Origin: Lonsdalea britannica
Lineage (GTDB): Bacteria > Pseudomonadota > Gammaproteobacteria > Enterobacterales > Enterobacteriaceae
DNA length: 5,806 bases
Direction of reading: 5' to 3'
NCBI RefSeq assembly: GCF_946477055.1
Contig: NZ_CAMKXG010000225.1
Location: forward strand, 1 to 5,806
Position 1 is the first letter of the stretch. Each line of letters opens with the position of its first letter. The translations under genes and the position numbers were made by a program. Shown here one piece after another: positions 1 to 5,806 of this stretch. The notes under the pieces are model-generated. The model was not told the origin of the DNA, made no database searches, and saw only the letters and a list, made by a program, of their open reading frames with translations.

Positions 1-307
1 CCGTCGCCTGCCAGTCCATCCACATTTCAACGTGCGCACGCGCCGCCGGGGCGGCCGGAAGCAGCGCCTCTCCGCCGTAGGCGTTGGCCAGATAGCGGCA
101 AAGGGTATTCGACTGTCCCAGCACATGGTCTTCATCTATCAGCACCGGGATCATGCCATTAGGATTGATGGCGAGAAACTCAGGAGAGGACAGCGATAAT
201 GTCCCTTGTCCCCACGGCTCATGTTCAAACGGCAGCTCGAGTTCATGGCAGGTCCACAACACCTTACGTACATTGATGGAGGTTTCACGTCCGAGAATGG
301 TGATCAT
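1..307 (-). CDS. Glutathione S-transferase family protein, N-terminal part (cut by window edge)
   Basis: The first 102 residues of a cytosolic glutathione S-transferase can be read from an ATG at 307-305; the rest lies beyond base 1. GSTs conjugate glutathione to electrophiles or reduce peroxides. Residues 1-80 form the thioredoxin-like domain. It opens [10 protein letters not shown], followed by INVRKVLW, the Ser-x-Asn-Val-x-Lys-Val type motif seen in theta/beta-like bacterial GSTs (probable catalytic Ser10). NPNGMIPVL (48-56) carries the conserved cis-proline (Pro54). GQSNT (64-68) matches the gamma-glutamyl-binding loop, with Gln65 where Glu is usual. Residues 86-102 start the helical C-terminal domain. 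The Shine-Dalgarno is weak (GGTG about 8 nt upstream), but the protein begins exactly where the family does. It lies 115 bp downstream of the tannase, beyond a terminator, so it is probably transcribed from its own promoter. The family is clear; the substrate is unknown. Confidence 0.9.
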   Translation of the reverse strand, partial: MITILGRETSINVRKVLWTCHELELPFEHEPWGQGTLSLSSPEFLAINPNGMIPVLIDEDHVLGQSNTLCRYLANAYGGEALLPAAPAARAHVEMWMDWQAT

Positions 308-343
308 AGCGAGACACCGACTTCTGAATGAGTGGGACCTCTG

Positions 344-373
344 GTTATAGCACGAAAAATAAGACGGCGACCA
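344..373 (-). promoter_or_regulatory. Candidate sigma-70 promoter for the GST gene (extended -10)
   Basis: On the minus strand an extended -10, TGC followed by TATAAC (hexamer at 349-344), lies about 37 bp before the GST start codon. Only a poor -35 (TGGTCG at 373-368, 18 bp spacer) is visible, as is common with extended -10 promoters. The spacer coincides with the T-tract and downstream stem arm of the preceding terminator. This is prediction from sequence only. Confidence 0.4.
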
Positions 374-391
374 CACGAGGCAGCCGCCGTC
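354..391 (-). terminator. Rho-independent terminator of the tannase gene
   Basis: Reading the minus strand, GACGGCG (391-385) pairs perfectly with CGCCGTC (369-363) across a 15-nt loop and is followed at once by TTATTTTT (362-355). The structure starts 32 nt after the tannase stop codon. A GC-rich stem running straight into a U-rich tract is the classic intrinsic terminator. The loop is rather long, though one or two extra pairs may shorten it. Confidence 0.75.
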
Positions 392-422
392 CGACGTCAT
401 CACGTACTCAGCAATCGCGGGC

Positions 423-2201
423 TTATTTCACGACCAGCTTGCCGTCTTTCACCTCATAGTTTTTTTGATTATCAGGGCCGATATACGACCGGGCCGGATT
501 ACCGAACGCCACGCGGAAAAACGCTTCCGACATGACCGGCCGGTAGTGACTGGCGTCGTTAGGATCGCCCTGCCCGGTGTACCGCGCGATGTAAGGATAA
601 GGATAAACCGGACGGGTCGCCTTCAGCTCAACGGCTGGCGACGCTATCGGCGAGCTTTTCTGTTGTACGCCGTGGAACTGCACTTCAGCCGCCGATTCCC
701 CTTTCGCCGATGCGGCCGCAGGCGGCGTCTGACTTTTCACCTGCGCGGCTTTACCGGTCACGATCCACTTCGGCGCTTCGTCCCGCTCCGTCCAGGCCAT
801 CAGCGGCGTCAGCAGATCCATCTGGTCATAGCCGTCACCATTGCCGCAATGCCCGACGCCGGGCAGCAGGAACAGACGCATAAACTTATCGACAGAGGCT
901 TTGCCCAGCGTGGTGCTCACGCCCCGATAGTAGGCCAGCGAGAACGCCGGGCTCACCGAATCGTCCGCCAGACCATGCCACATAATCAGCTTGCCGCCAT
1001 GCTGCATGAAGGGACGCAGATTGGTGTTCGCCGCGTTATACAGCGGCGCCAGCTGCGCGACCGCATCAAAGTTTCTGCGATTGAGCGGAAAATCGCTCAT
1101 TTTGGTAATGGGCTGTTTTCCGCCGGGCAACAGCGCCGACTGCAGGGCTGGCAACACCATCGTTTCGGACATAGAGCGCTCCGTCGCTTTGGCAGGCACC
1201 GGCCAGCGCAGCTCGGAACCTATCGGCAGGCCGCCGAGCACGAAGCGATTACCGGAGACATCCCCCGCTCCCGCATACAATTTTCGGGCGACTTCAATCT
1301 CATCCTGAGTCAGGCAGTCCGACTTATCGGTCTGCTGTTTAGCGCACCGCTTGACCCAGTTCGCCGAAAACGAGCAGGCATAGGGATTTTGCAGCAGGCC
1401 GTCGTTGACGCCGGACAGCGTCGGACAGTGTTTCAGCACCGCCTTATGCAGAATAGCCAGACGATCTTGCAGCAGGATTGCGGTGCCGTCCTGACGCTGA
1501 TTCGCTACGCTGTTCCAGCCGTGGAAGAACGAGTTCTGGAACTGGAAAAACGCGGCTGGCGCGCCCGCCGCAATGCCGTTGAAATCGTCCGGATAACGCT
1601 GCGCTTCCATCAGGGCTTCGCGCCCGCCGTCGGAACAGCCCATGAAGTAGGCATAGCGCTGCGGCTGGCCGTAATACGCCGCCATCAACGCTTTGGCCAG
1701 CACCGCCGTCAGGTGGTTGGCGCGGTAGGCGAAGTCGATACGTTTCTGCGGATCTTCCGCCCACGAGGCATCCATCATGCTGCCCTGATGTCCCATATCC
1801 GTGGCAGCCACCGTGAACTCTCCGTTCATGGCAGGAACACAGCCGTTGGCGTTGGACAGGCGCAGGTTAATATTGCCGCACAGGCCGCCGCAGCCGACCT
1901 GCAGAAAACGCTGCGTCCAGCGCTCCGTCGGCAGCGCTATCTCCACGCCGATGGACGGCGCTATCGTCGCGGAGAGTTGGCAGAAGGCGCCCTTTTCGGT
2001 TTTCGTCAGCGCAGCCGAACGGATAGAGACCTGTTCGCCGACCGCGTTGGAAAACGCCATCGCCCCAAGCTGTTCGCAGGAGACCACCGGCTTGACCGCC
2101 GGGAGTTCGGCCGCAGAGGCATTCGATGCCGTCCAAGCGATAACACAGCAGGCGGCCAGCAGTTGGCATAGCCCGGTTACGTATTTCATCCCAGTCCTCA
2201 T
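423..2201 (-). CDS. Secreted tannase / feruloyl esterase family alpha/beta hydrolase
   Basis: This 592-residue protein belongs to the tannase/feruloyl esterase family (PF07519), whose members hydrolyse ester bonds of galloyl or hydroxycinnamoyl groups in plant tannins and cell walls. Residues 1-30 are a Sec signal peptide with a hydrophobic core and ASA just before Ala31, so it acts in the periplasm or outside. The family's CS-D-HC catalytic arrangement is visible: Cys189-Ser190 in GCSDGG (nucleophile), Asp413 in [11 protein letters not shown], and His451-Cys452 in [10 protein letters not shown], with Cys189 and Cys452 expected to form a disulfide. CGGLCGN (104-110) and a Cys-rich lid (259-296) are also family-like. 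Residues 483-528 are a low-complexity Ala/Ser/Pro/Lys stretch, and the following RPVYPYP segment lacks the usual Cys. An alternative ATG at 2189 ([12 protein letters not shown] 6 nt upstream) is equally plausible and gives a shorter signal peptide; the longer frame has AGGA 8 nt upstream. The natural substrate is not determinable. Confidence 0.94.
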   Translation of the reverse strand: MRTGMKYVTGLCQLLAACCVIAWTASNASAAELPAVKPVVSCEQLGAMAFSNAVGEQVSIRSAALTKTEKGAFCQLSATIAPSIGVEIALPTERWTQRFLQVGCGGLCGNINLRLSNANGCVPAMNGEFTVAATDMGHQGSMMDASWAEDPQKRIDFAYRANHLTAVLAKALMAAYYGQPQRYAYFMGCSDGGREALMEAQRYPDDFNGIAAGAPAAFFQFQNSFFHGWNSVANQRQDGTAILLQDRLAILHKAVLKHCPTLSGVNDGLLQNPYACSFSANWVKRCAKQQTDKSDCLTQDEIEVARKLYAGAGDVSGNRFVLGGLPIGSELRWPVPAKATERSMSETMVLPALQSALLPGGKQPITKMSDFPLNRRNFDAVAQLAPLYNAANTNLRPFMQHGGKLIMWHGLADDSVSPAFSLAYYRGVSTTLGKASVDKFMRLFLLPGVGHCGNGDGYDQMDLLTPLMAWTERDEAPKWIVTGKAAQVKSQTPPAAASAKGESAAEVQFHGVQQKSSPIASPAVELKATRPVYPYPYIARYTGQGDPNDASHYRPVMSEAFFRVAFGNPARSYIGPDNQKNYEVKDGKLVVK

Positions 2202-2256
2202 TGATCTGTTCCTGTCATGCGGGCGTGAGGCATGATACCGCGGCCCGACCCGCTAC

Positions 2257-2288
2257 GGTGTCCGTGGTTGCGCATACTGGTGTCCATG
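2257..2288. repeat. Short direct repeat, 22-bp period, upstream of the tannase gene
   Basis: GGTGTCCGTG (2257-2266) is repeated as GGTGTCCATG (2279-2288), with 9 of 10 bases identical and starts exactly 22 bp apart, which places both on the same face of the helix. It lies 56-87 bp upstream of the tannase start codon. Tandem half-sites about two turns apart are typical of AraC-type activators, but two short copies may also be chance. No third copy is seen. Confidence 0.3.
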
Positions 2289-2439
2289 TCGTGTGCCCGG
2301 ATCACAGACGCGCAATAAGGTCATCAGATAGCGACGCATATTCTCAGCACAGAAATGATAACCGTTTGCGTCTTAACCCGGAGGCGGATTTTCACAACCT
2401 TTTCAATGCGCTAAAAAGTGGTTATCGCGAGCGTTAACG

Positions 2440-3555
2440 CTATGACGACAGCTTGCCCGCGCCGTGGTAGGTCTCCAGCCAATGCGCATAGGGCGCGGGA
2501 AGCACCCACTCTGGACGACCGATGTTCAGCGCCTGCGCCAGCACATACGGATAGTGCGGATTGGCCAGCATCGCTCTGCCCATCATCACTAAATCCACCT
2601 GTTTCTCCGCTACGACGCGTTCCGCCAGCGCTGGCTCGTCGACACCCCAGCCGACCGCGACCGGCACCCCGGCGCCGCGGCTCACTTTTTCGGCAATGGG
2701 CGCCAGCAGCGCGGGCGTCTCCCACGGAATGTGAGTGTCGGGAATGACGAAGTTGATGCTGACGTTCAGCATATCCAGTCCGCCCGCCCGCATCCGTCGT
2801 ACCAATTCAATGGATTCCGCCAACGTTCGCTCATCGTGACCATCGAATTCGATCACGCCAAAGCGCGCGGTCAGCGGCAAATGTTCAGGCCAGACCTCGC
2901 GCACCGCCGCCAGCGTTTCCAGTAGGAAGCGACAGCGATTCTCCAGATTCCCGCCGTACCGGTCGTCGCGATGATTGCTATGCGGGGAGAAAAAACTCTG
3001 CGCCAGATAGCCGTGCGCGAAGTGTAACTCCAGCCATTCGAAACCGGCGTCGCGAGCGCGCCGTGCGGCGCTGGCAAAATGCCCCGTGACCCGGTCGATA
3101 TCATCGAAGGCCATCGCTTTCGGCACGCGCGGCAATGCGCCGCCGTAAGCGATAGCGGACGGCCCCAGCGTTTCCCAGGCGCGCGGATCGTCCGCCGGTA
3201 AATGATCGTCGCCATCCCACGGACGATTCGCGCTGGCCTTGCGTCCGGCGTGCGCGATCTGGATCCCGGGGACGGCTCCCGCAGCCTTGATCGACGCCGC
3301 GATGCGCGCCAGCCCTTCCGCCTGTGCATCATTCCATAATCCCAGACAGTGCGGCGTGATGCGGCCTTCAGGCGACACCGCCGTCGCCTCGACAATCACC
3401 AGACCGGCTCCGCCCCGCGCCAGTCCCGCATAGTGAACCTGATGCCAGTCGTTGGTGAGTCCCTCGGTGGCGCTGTACTGGCACATCGGCGGCACCGCAA
3501 TGCGGTTACGCAGGGTAATGTCCTTCAGTGTGAATGGAGTGAACAATACCGACAT
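2440..3555 (-). CDS. NADH:flavin oxidoreductase, XenA-like class III old yellow enzyme (ene-reductase)
   Basis: This 371-residue cytoplasmic FMN enzyme uses NAD(P)H to reduce activated C=C bonds (enones, maleimides, quinones) and, in relatives, nitro compounds. It resembles Pseudomonas xenobiotic reductase A closely over its whole length. Visible class III (YqjM/XenA) landmarks are PPMCQYSA with the redox-tuning Cys25 and Tyr27, IAHAGRKAS (100-108), HFAHGYL with substrate-binding His178 and His181 plus Tyr183, the SNHRDDRYGG loop (193-202), Arg231 near FMN, the phosphate-binding MMGRAML (324-330) and the C-terminal PAPYAHW with Trp359. Trp303 and Trp359 correspond to the active-site tryptophans of XenA. 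The start at 3555 was chosen because GAGG lies 6 nt upstream and family members begin MS-LF-P-TL; the frame stays open to an ATG at 3642, which would add 29 unrelated residues. It stands alone between 349- and 238-bp gaps. No TetR/NemR-type regulator is adjacent in the window. The physiological substrate is unknown. Confidence 0.96.
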   Translation of the reverse strand: MSVLFTPFTLKDITLRNRIAVPPMCQYSATEGLTNDWHQVHYAGLARGGAGLVIVEATAVSPEGRITPHCLGLWNDAQAEGLARIAASIKAAGAVPGIQIAHAGRKASANRPWDGDDHLPADDPRAWETLGPSAIAYGGALPRVPKAMAFDDIDRVTGHFASAARRARDAGFEWLELHFAHGYLAQSFFSPHSNHRDDRYGGNLENRCRFLLETLAAVREVWPEHLPLTARFGVIEFDGHDERTLAESIELVRRMRAGGLDMLNVSINFVIPDTHIPWETPALLAPIAEKVSRGAGVPVAVGWGVDEPALAERVVAEKQVDLVMMGRAMLANPHYPYVLAQALNIGRPEWVLPAPYAHWLETYHGAGKLSS

Positions 3556-3580
3556 ATCGAACCTCGCTTTCTGTGAATGG

Positions 3581-3643
3581 AATGGGCGGACGCCGATGTA
3601 GCGGAGTATTAGCGCAGGAGCAACGTCGAACGGGCCGCCCATT
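3581..3643. repeat. Perfect 9-bp inverted repeat in the leader of the old yellow enzyme gene
   Basis: AATGGGCGG (3581-3589) and its exact complement CCGCCCATT (3635-3643) are separated by 45 bp, with centres 54 bp (about five helical turns) apart. The proximal arm is 25 bp upstream of the start codon. They could be two operator half-sites on one face of the DNA, or arms of a long stem in the mRNA leader if transcription starts upstream of 3643. Function is inferred; the match itself is direct. Confidence 0.45.
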
Positions 3644-3774
3644 AAGCATGGTTGATTTGTGGATCTTTTGCCTGATTAACTATTCGTCCCGCCAATCATT
3701 CCGCGCGAAATCACTGTGCAACATGGGTATCCGGCTTTTGGGGGAGAGACTGCAAGGCATTACGGATGGGGAAA

Positions 3775-3798
3775 GCGATGCCCGTTTTCAGGCATCGC
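3775..3798 (-). terminator. Stem-loop downstream of the esterase gene, possible weak terminator
   Basis: GCGATGCC (3775-3782) and GGCATCGC (3791-3798) form a perfect 8-bp stem with an 8-nt loop. It starts about 107 nt after the esterase stop codon. On the minus strand it is followed only by TTTCCCC, a poor U-tract, so termination would be weak. It could instead stabilise the mRNA 3' end or bind a protein. Confidence 0.35.
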
Positions 3799-3904
3799 CA
3801 CGTTTCGGTTCGAGGGGAAACGTCAGCGGTTTAACTGCGCCAAGCGACGTCGAGTCCGTCTCAGCCCAGTGAACCGCCGTCGATCGCATCAGAGGTAATA
3901 CACC

Positions 3905-5251
3905 TTAGCGGTGCTGACGGAACAACCACTCCCGTATGGGTTCAATCGTGTAGGCGATGCGCCAAGTGTTGCGGTGTCCGCTCGCCCCGGCCCCGGACTC
4001 GTTGGGCGGAATTACCGTGCCTTTCGCAAACGACACATAGTTGATCGCACAATCTTCGGCCTCGAGCGCTTGACTGGCTTTGCGGAACTGATCGGCCGAC
4101 CACGTCCCCTTCCAAACGGCGGTCGCCACCTTCGCGCCCTCTTTTTTCAGGACCTCGGTTATCGCGTTCTGCCCCGGAAAAGCCTTATCGTCATCCTGCG
4201 ACACCAGAATCCACAATTTTTGTTTGGCGAGCGGTTTAACCAGCGCCGGATCCCACTGCCCCGCCACCAGGAACGACGCGGCGAAGAACGTCGGGTATTT
4301 GATGTTCATCGCCATCGTCATCATGCAGCCGCCGGACTGGCCGGTCGCGTAGAGTCGGTTGCGGTCAATACTGTAGCGTTCCGTCAGTGACGTAATGAGA
4401 TGAAGGGTCGCGTCCAGCGCATCGGAGGTTTTCGAGTCGTCATCCGCGATAATTTCGGCGTATTGCGGCGCCAGCACGAACGCCGGGCGTTGAGCCTGAT
4501 CGGACGGACTGGCCCACGCAATGGCGCCCAATCCCTGATAGAGCGTGGAACGGGTTACGTCGCTGGTGGCTCCGGCATCGTGCATAAACAAGACCAGAGG
4601 ATAGGTCTGCTTCGGATCATAGTCCTTTGGCACAAACAGGTTGTAGCGCAGCATTTTGCCGGTTTTCGCATCGGTAAACATCAGCGATTCGAAGTCGTCG
4701 ACGACCAGATTTTCGACCTTCGTCGTCGTCAGCGGGGTCGGCGTGGCGGCAAGGCGGCGACCGCTCTCGGTCTTGAGGTCGCCGGTTTGATGCACCTTGG
4801 CGACAGGGGTCGCATAAGCCGTGTCATACACCGGAATGTCCCCCGCTTTGCCAGGACCGCCGTGGCCGCCGGACGAGGGCGGCTGACCGCCGGGCTTGGC
4901 GTTCATTTTCTCCGCCAGCGGCGCGTTCGCATCCTCCGGCGATAGAATAACGATGACGAAATGCCCCTCGGCGGCCTGATCGGCAGGATGGGCCGACGTG
5001 CTGGCGAAGACGCCGGTGACCGTGCGGCCTTCCACACTGAAATCGGCTTTATTCAGGGACGCGCCGCTGATGGCTTCGTCATATTCTACGGCCACGGCGG
5101 TCAGCCGAATGCCGTCGCCGAAGACCTGCGTAATAGCGCTGGCGCCTTTGACTTCGCCGCTTACGCCCTGTCTGGCGAGCGCGGAGGTGTTGATGGCTAT
5201 CATGGCGCCAGACAGCAGGCTCATCATCAGAAAATCACGACGTGTTGGCAT
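3905..5251 (-). CDS. Tat-exported alpha/beta-hydrolase esterase with N-terminal Ig-like domain
   Basis: This 448-residue protein starts with a twin-arginine signal: TRRDFLM (3-9), a hydrophobic stretch, and ALA before Arg27, so it is exported folded through the Tat pathway. Residues about 35-105 look like the beta-rich Ig-like domain found before some bacterial esterases. Residues 118-135 are a Gly/Pro/Ser linker. The catalytic alpha/beta-hydrolase domain spans about 180-448: oxyanion segment LFMHDAG (221-227), nucleophile Ser306 in GQSGG (304-308), a probable acid among Asp353-355 in SQDDDKAFPG, and probable His426 in GASGHRNTW. The fold is of the PHB-depolymerase/feruloyl-esterase/prolyl-oligopeptidase-like group, so an ester substrate is likely, but polymer, phenolic ester or small acyl ester cannot be told apart. 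The start at 5251 was chosen for AAGGA 6 nt upstream and the immediate Tat motif; the frame is open to 5296, but that extension would bury the signal. It is preceded by 343 bp of noncoding DNA. Confidence 0.9.
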   Translation of the reverse strand: MPTRRDFLMMSLLSGAMIAINTSALARQGVSGEVKGASAITQVFGDGIRLTAVAVEYDEAISGASLNKADFSVEGRTVTGVFASTSAHPADQAAEGHFVIVILSPEDANAPLAEKMNAKPGGQPPSSGGHGGPGKAGDIPVYDTAYATPVAKVHQTGDLKTESGRRLAATPTPLTTTKVENLVVDDFESLMFTDAKTGKMLRYNLFVPKDYDPKQTYPLVLFMHDAGATSDVTRSTLYQGLGAIAWASPSDQAQRPAFVLAPQYAEIIADDDSKTSDALDATLHLITSLTERYSIDRNRLYATGQSGGCMMTMAMNIKYPTFFAASFLVAGQWDPALVKPLAKQKLWILVSQDDDKAFPGQNAITEVLKKEGAKVATAVWKGTWSADQFRKASQALEAEDCAINYVSFAKGTVIPPNESGAGASGHRNTWRIAYTIEPIREWLFRQHR

Positions 5252-5307
5252 GGTTAATCCTTTCATTGCTAGGTCGTTTAATCTCGTCGGTCGCATATGG
5301 CATCAGC

Positions 5308-5336
5308 ATAATGCACCACCCTCGCTCACCATTCAG
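5308..5336 (-). promoter_or_regulatory. Weak candidate promoter for the Tat esterase gene
   Basis: On the minus strand, CTGAAT (5336-5331) and CATTAT (5313-5308) are spaced by 17 bp, matching the sigma-70 -35 and -10 consensus at 3 and 4 of 6 positions. It would give a 5' leader of about 50 nt. The poor -35 suggests that an activator is needed, and the dyad at 5358-5374 sits where an upstream activator would bind. Speculative. Confidence 0.22.
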
Positions 5337-5357
5337 CCGGGCGGAAATATCGGCGCT

Positions 5358-5374
5358 GTAGACACGACGTCTAC
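5358..5374. repeat. Perfect dyad GTAGAC-N5-GTCTAC, candidate operator
   Basis: A 6-bp perfect inverted repeat with a 5-bp spacer forms a 17-bp symmetrical site about 107 bp upstream of the esterase start codon. Size and symmetry fit a dimeric helix-turn-helix regulator. A further AGAC (5378-5381) follows at 4 bp. No terminator-like U-tract accompanies it, which argues against an RNA role. Confidence 0.35.
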
Positions 5375-5507
5375 CCTAGACCACTTTCAGTCGCCATTGT
5401 TGCAATCTCCTGATGCCATTACGAATTTTTTACACTTGGCGCTACGATGGCTCGATAACAGAGAGGGGGAAAAGCGTAAAACGGCAGGTAAACCGCCTGT
5501 TCGCAGA

Positions 5508-5543
5508 CAAAAACGGAGGCGTTTTCTCCACGGCAGAGAAAGC
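5508..5543 (-). terminator. Probable terminator region of the flavin monooxygenase gene
   Basis: On the minus strand the segment 5543-5536 pairs with 5528-5521 (8 bp with one G-U, 7-nt loop), and GGAG (5529-5526) can alternatively pair with CTCC (5519-5516). Both are followed by the run GTTTTTG (5515-5509). It lies 52 nt after the monooxygenase stop. The U-tract is good but the stems are AU-rich or short, so efficiency is doubtful. Confidence 0.38.
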
Positions 5544-5594
5544 GGGACCGAACCGGCGGATAACGCACACCGGATCGCCCCTTTGACGGCAAGG

Positions 5595-5806
5595 TTAACG
5601 CCAGCCTAAGCCCGGCGCGACCTGCGTCAGTATCGATTCAATCACATGCGCGTTGTAGTCCACGCCCAGCTGATTGGGCACGGTTAACAGCAGCGTGTCC
5701 GCCTCGGCAATCGCCTCGTCCTGCGCGAGCTGTTTAATGAGCTGGTCCGGCTCGGCGGCATAGCTGCGGCCGAAAATCGCGCGCGTTTTATCATCCAGGA
5801 ACCCGA
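5595..5806 (-). CDS. LLM class (luciferase-like) flavin-dependent monooxygenase, C-terminal part (cut by window edge)
   Basis: Only the last 69 residues before the TAA (5597-5595) are inside the window; the gene enters from the right edge. The fragment reads through GFLDDK, FGRSYAAEPDQLIKQLA, ADTLLLTVPNQLGVDYN and ends VAPGLGWR. This is the typical end of bacterial luciferase-like FMN monooxygenases: a 'pedal' helix region after a G-x-P/E-P-D-Q-like turn, a strand of the TIM barrel (TLLLTVP) and a final helix. Such enzymes use reduced FMN and oxygen, supplied by a separate reductase, to oxidise diverse substrates. The ending recalls the putative FMN-dependent CE1758/KPN_01858-type subfamilies, but that is from memory and not certain. 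The catalytic part is out of view, so intactness and substrate cannot be judged. Confidence 0.82.
   Translation of the reverse strand, partial: GFLDDKTRAIFGRSYAAEPDQLIKQLAQDEAIAEADTLLLTVPNQLGVDYNAHVIESILTQVAPGLGWR

Larger units (their letters stand above)
3556..3904. other. 349-bp intergenic region between the esterase and old yellow enzyme genes
   Basis: No convincing gene is present: the short plus-strand frames here lack ribosome sites and recognisable sequence. The part next to the old yellow enzyme should hold its promoter, but no good -35/-10 pair stands out. It contains a 9-bp inverted repeat (3581-3643), a loose TGATT-N16-AATCA dyad around 3672-3697, and, nearer the esterase stop, a perfect 8-bp stem-loop (3775-3798). 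Confidence 0.6.
5252..5594. other. 343-bp intergenic region upstream of the Tat esterase
   Basis: No gene is supported here; the plus-strand frame crossing it begins inside the esterase and continues antisense, with no family resemblance. It holds a likely terminator for the flavin monooxygenase (5508-5543), a perfect GTAGAC/GTCTAC dyad (5358-5374) and a weak candidate promoter for the esterase (5308-5336). Confidence 0.6.

Noticed and set aside
465..2171. A 568-codon open frame on the plus strand, antisense to the tannase
   Set aside because: It is fully opposite a gene with signal peptide and catalytic motifs, has an Arg/His/Gln-rich composition typical of antisense shadows in GC-rich DNA, and resembles no family.
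2292..2306. CRP-like dyad TGTG-N7-CACA upstream of the tannase
   Set aside because: The spacing is one base short of the CRP site (TGTG-N8-CACA), and the inner consensus bases do not fit on both sides.
2430..2441. Twelve-base palindrome AGCGTTAACGCT at the end of the old yellow enzyme gene, with TTTTT about 14 nt further on
   Set aside because: The stem would be only 4 bp and is too far from the U run to be a convincing intrinsic terminator; another termination mode is likely.
3556..3642. Upstream in-frame start extending the old yellow enzyme by 29 residues
   Set aside because: The extension has no family counterpart, whereas the ATG at 3555 has a good Shine-Dalgarno and gives the canonical N-terminus.
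3573..3872. A 99-codon plus-strand frame in the gap between the esterase and the old yellow enzyme
   Set aside because: No ribosome-binding site at the start or at the internal ATG, no recognisable motif, and it covers the expected promoter region of the oppositely oriented gene.
5252..5296. Longer start for the Tat esterase, adding 15 residues
   Set aside because: It would place charged residues before the twin-arginine motif, and the ATG at 5251 has a well-spaced AAGGA.
4998..5609. A 203-codon plus-strand frame running from inside the esterase into the right-hand gap
   Set aside because: Low-complexity shadow composition, no credible start signal, and it overlaps the esterase signal peptide, its promoter region and the end of the monooxygenase.

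Overview
The window looks like chromosomal DNA from a GC-rich gammaproteobacterium. It is probably an enterobacterium of the plant-associated or environmental type, judged from the feel of the proteins, the compact gene spacing and the E. coli-like terminator and Shine-Dalgarno signals. The genus cannot be fixed from the sequence alone. There are no RNA genes, insertion sequences, CRISPR arrays or phage genes.

All five genes lie on the minus strand, so transcription runs from right to left. In transcription order they are: the C-terminal end of an LLM-class (luciferase-like) flavin monooxygenase (5595-5806, cut by the window edge); a Tat-exported alpha/beta-hydrolase esterase with an N-terminal Ig-like domain (3905-5251); a XenA-like class III old yellow enzyme (2440-3555); a Sec-exported tannase/feruloyl esterase (423-2201); and the N-terminal part of a glutathione S-transferase (1-307, cut by the window edge). 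The long open frames on the plus strand opposite these genes are codon-bias shadows.

The genes are co-oriented but not tightly packed. The gaps are 343, 349, 238 and 115 bp, and at least one gap holds a convincing intrinsic terminator (354-391) followed directly by a candidate promoter. They are therefore probably separate transcription units rather than one operon. The gaps carry several inverted or direct repeats that could be regulator sites, but no regulator gene is present.

Taken together (inference), the gene set fits handling of plant-derived or xenobiotic aromatics. Two different esterases are exported by two different routes and could cleave phenolic or acyl esters outside the cytoplasm. 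The cytoplasm would hold an ene-reductase, a flavin monooxygenase and a GST able to process or detoxify electrophilic, unsaturated products. Each family is known. The points that stand out are the pairing of Sec and Tat esterases, the unusual C-terminus of the tannase, and the repeat structures in the leaders. I found no convincing wholly new system.
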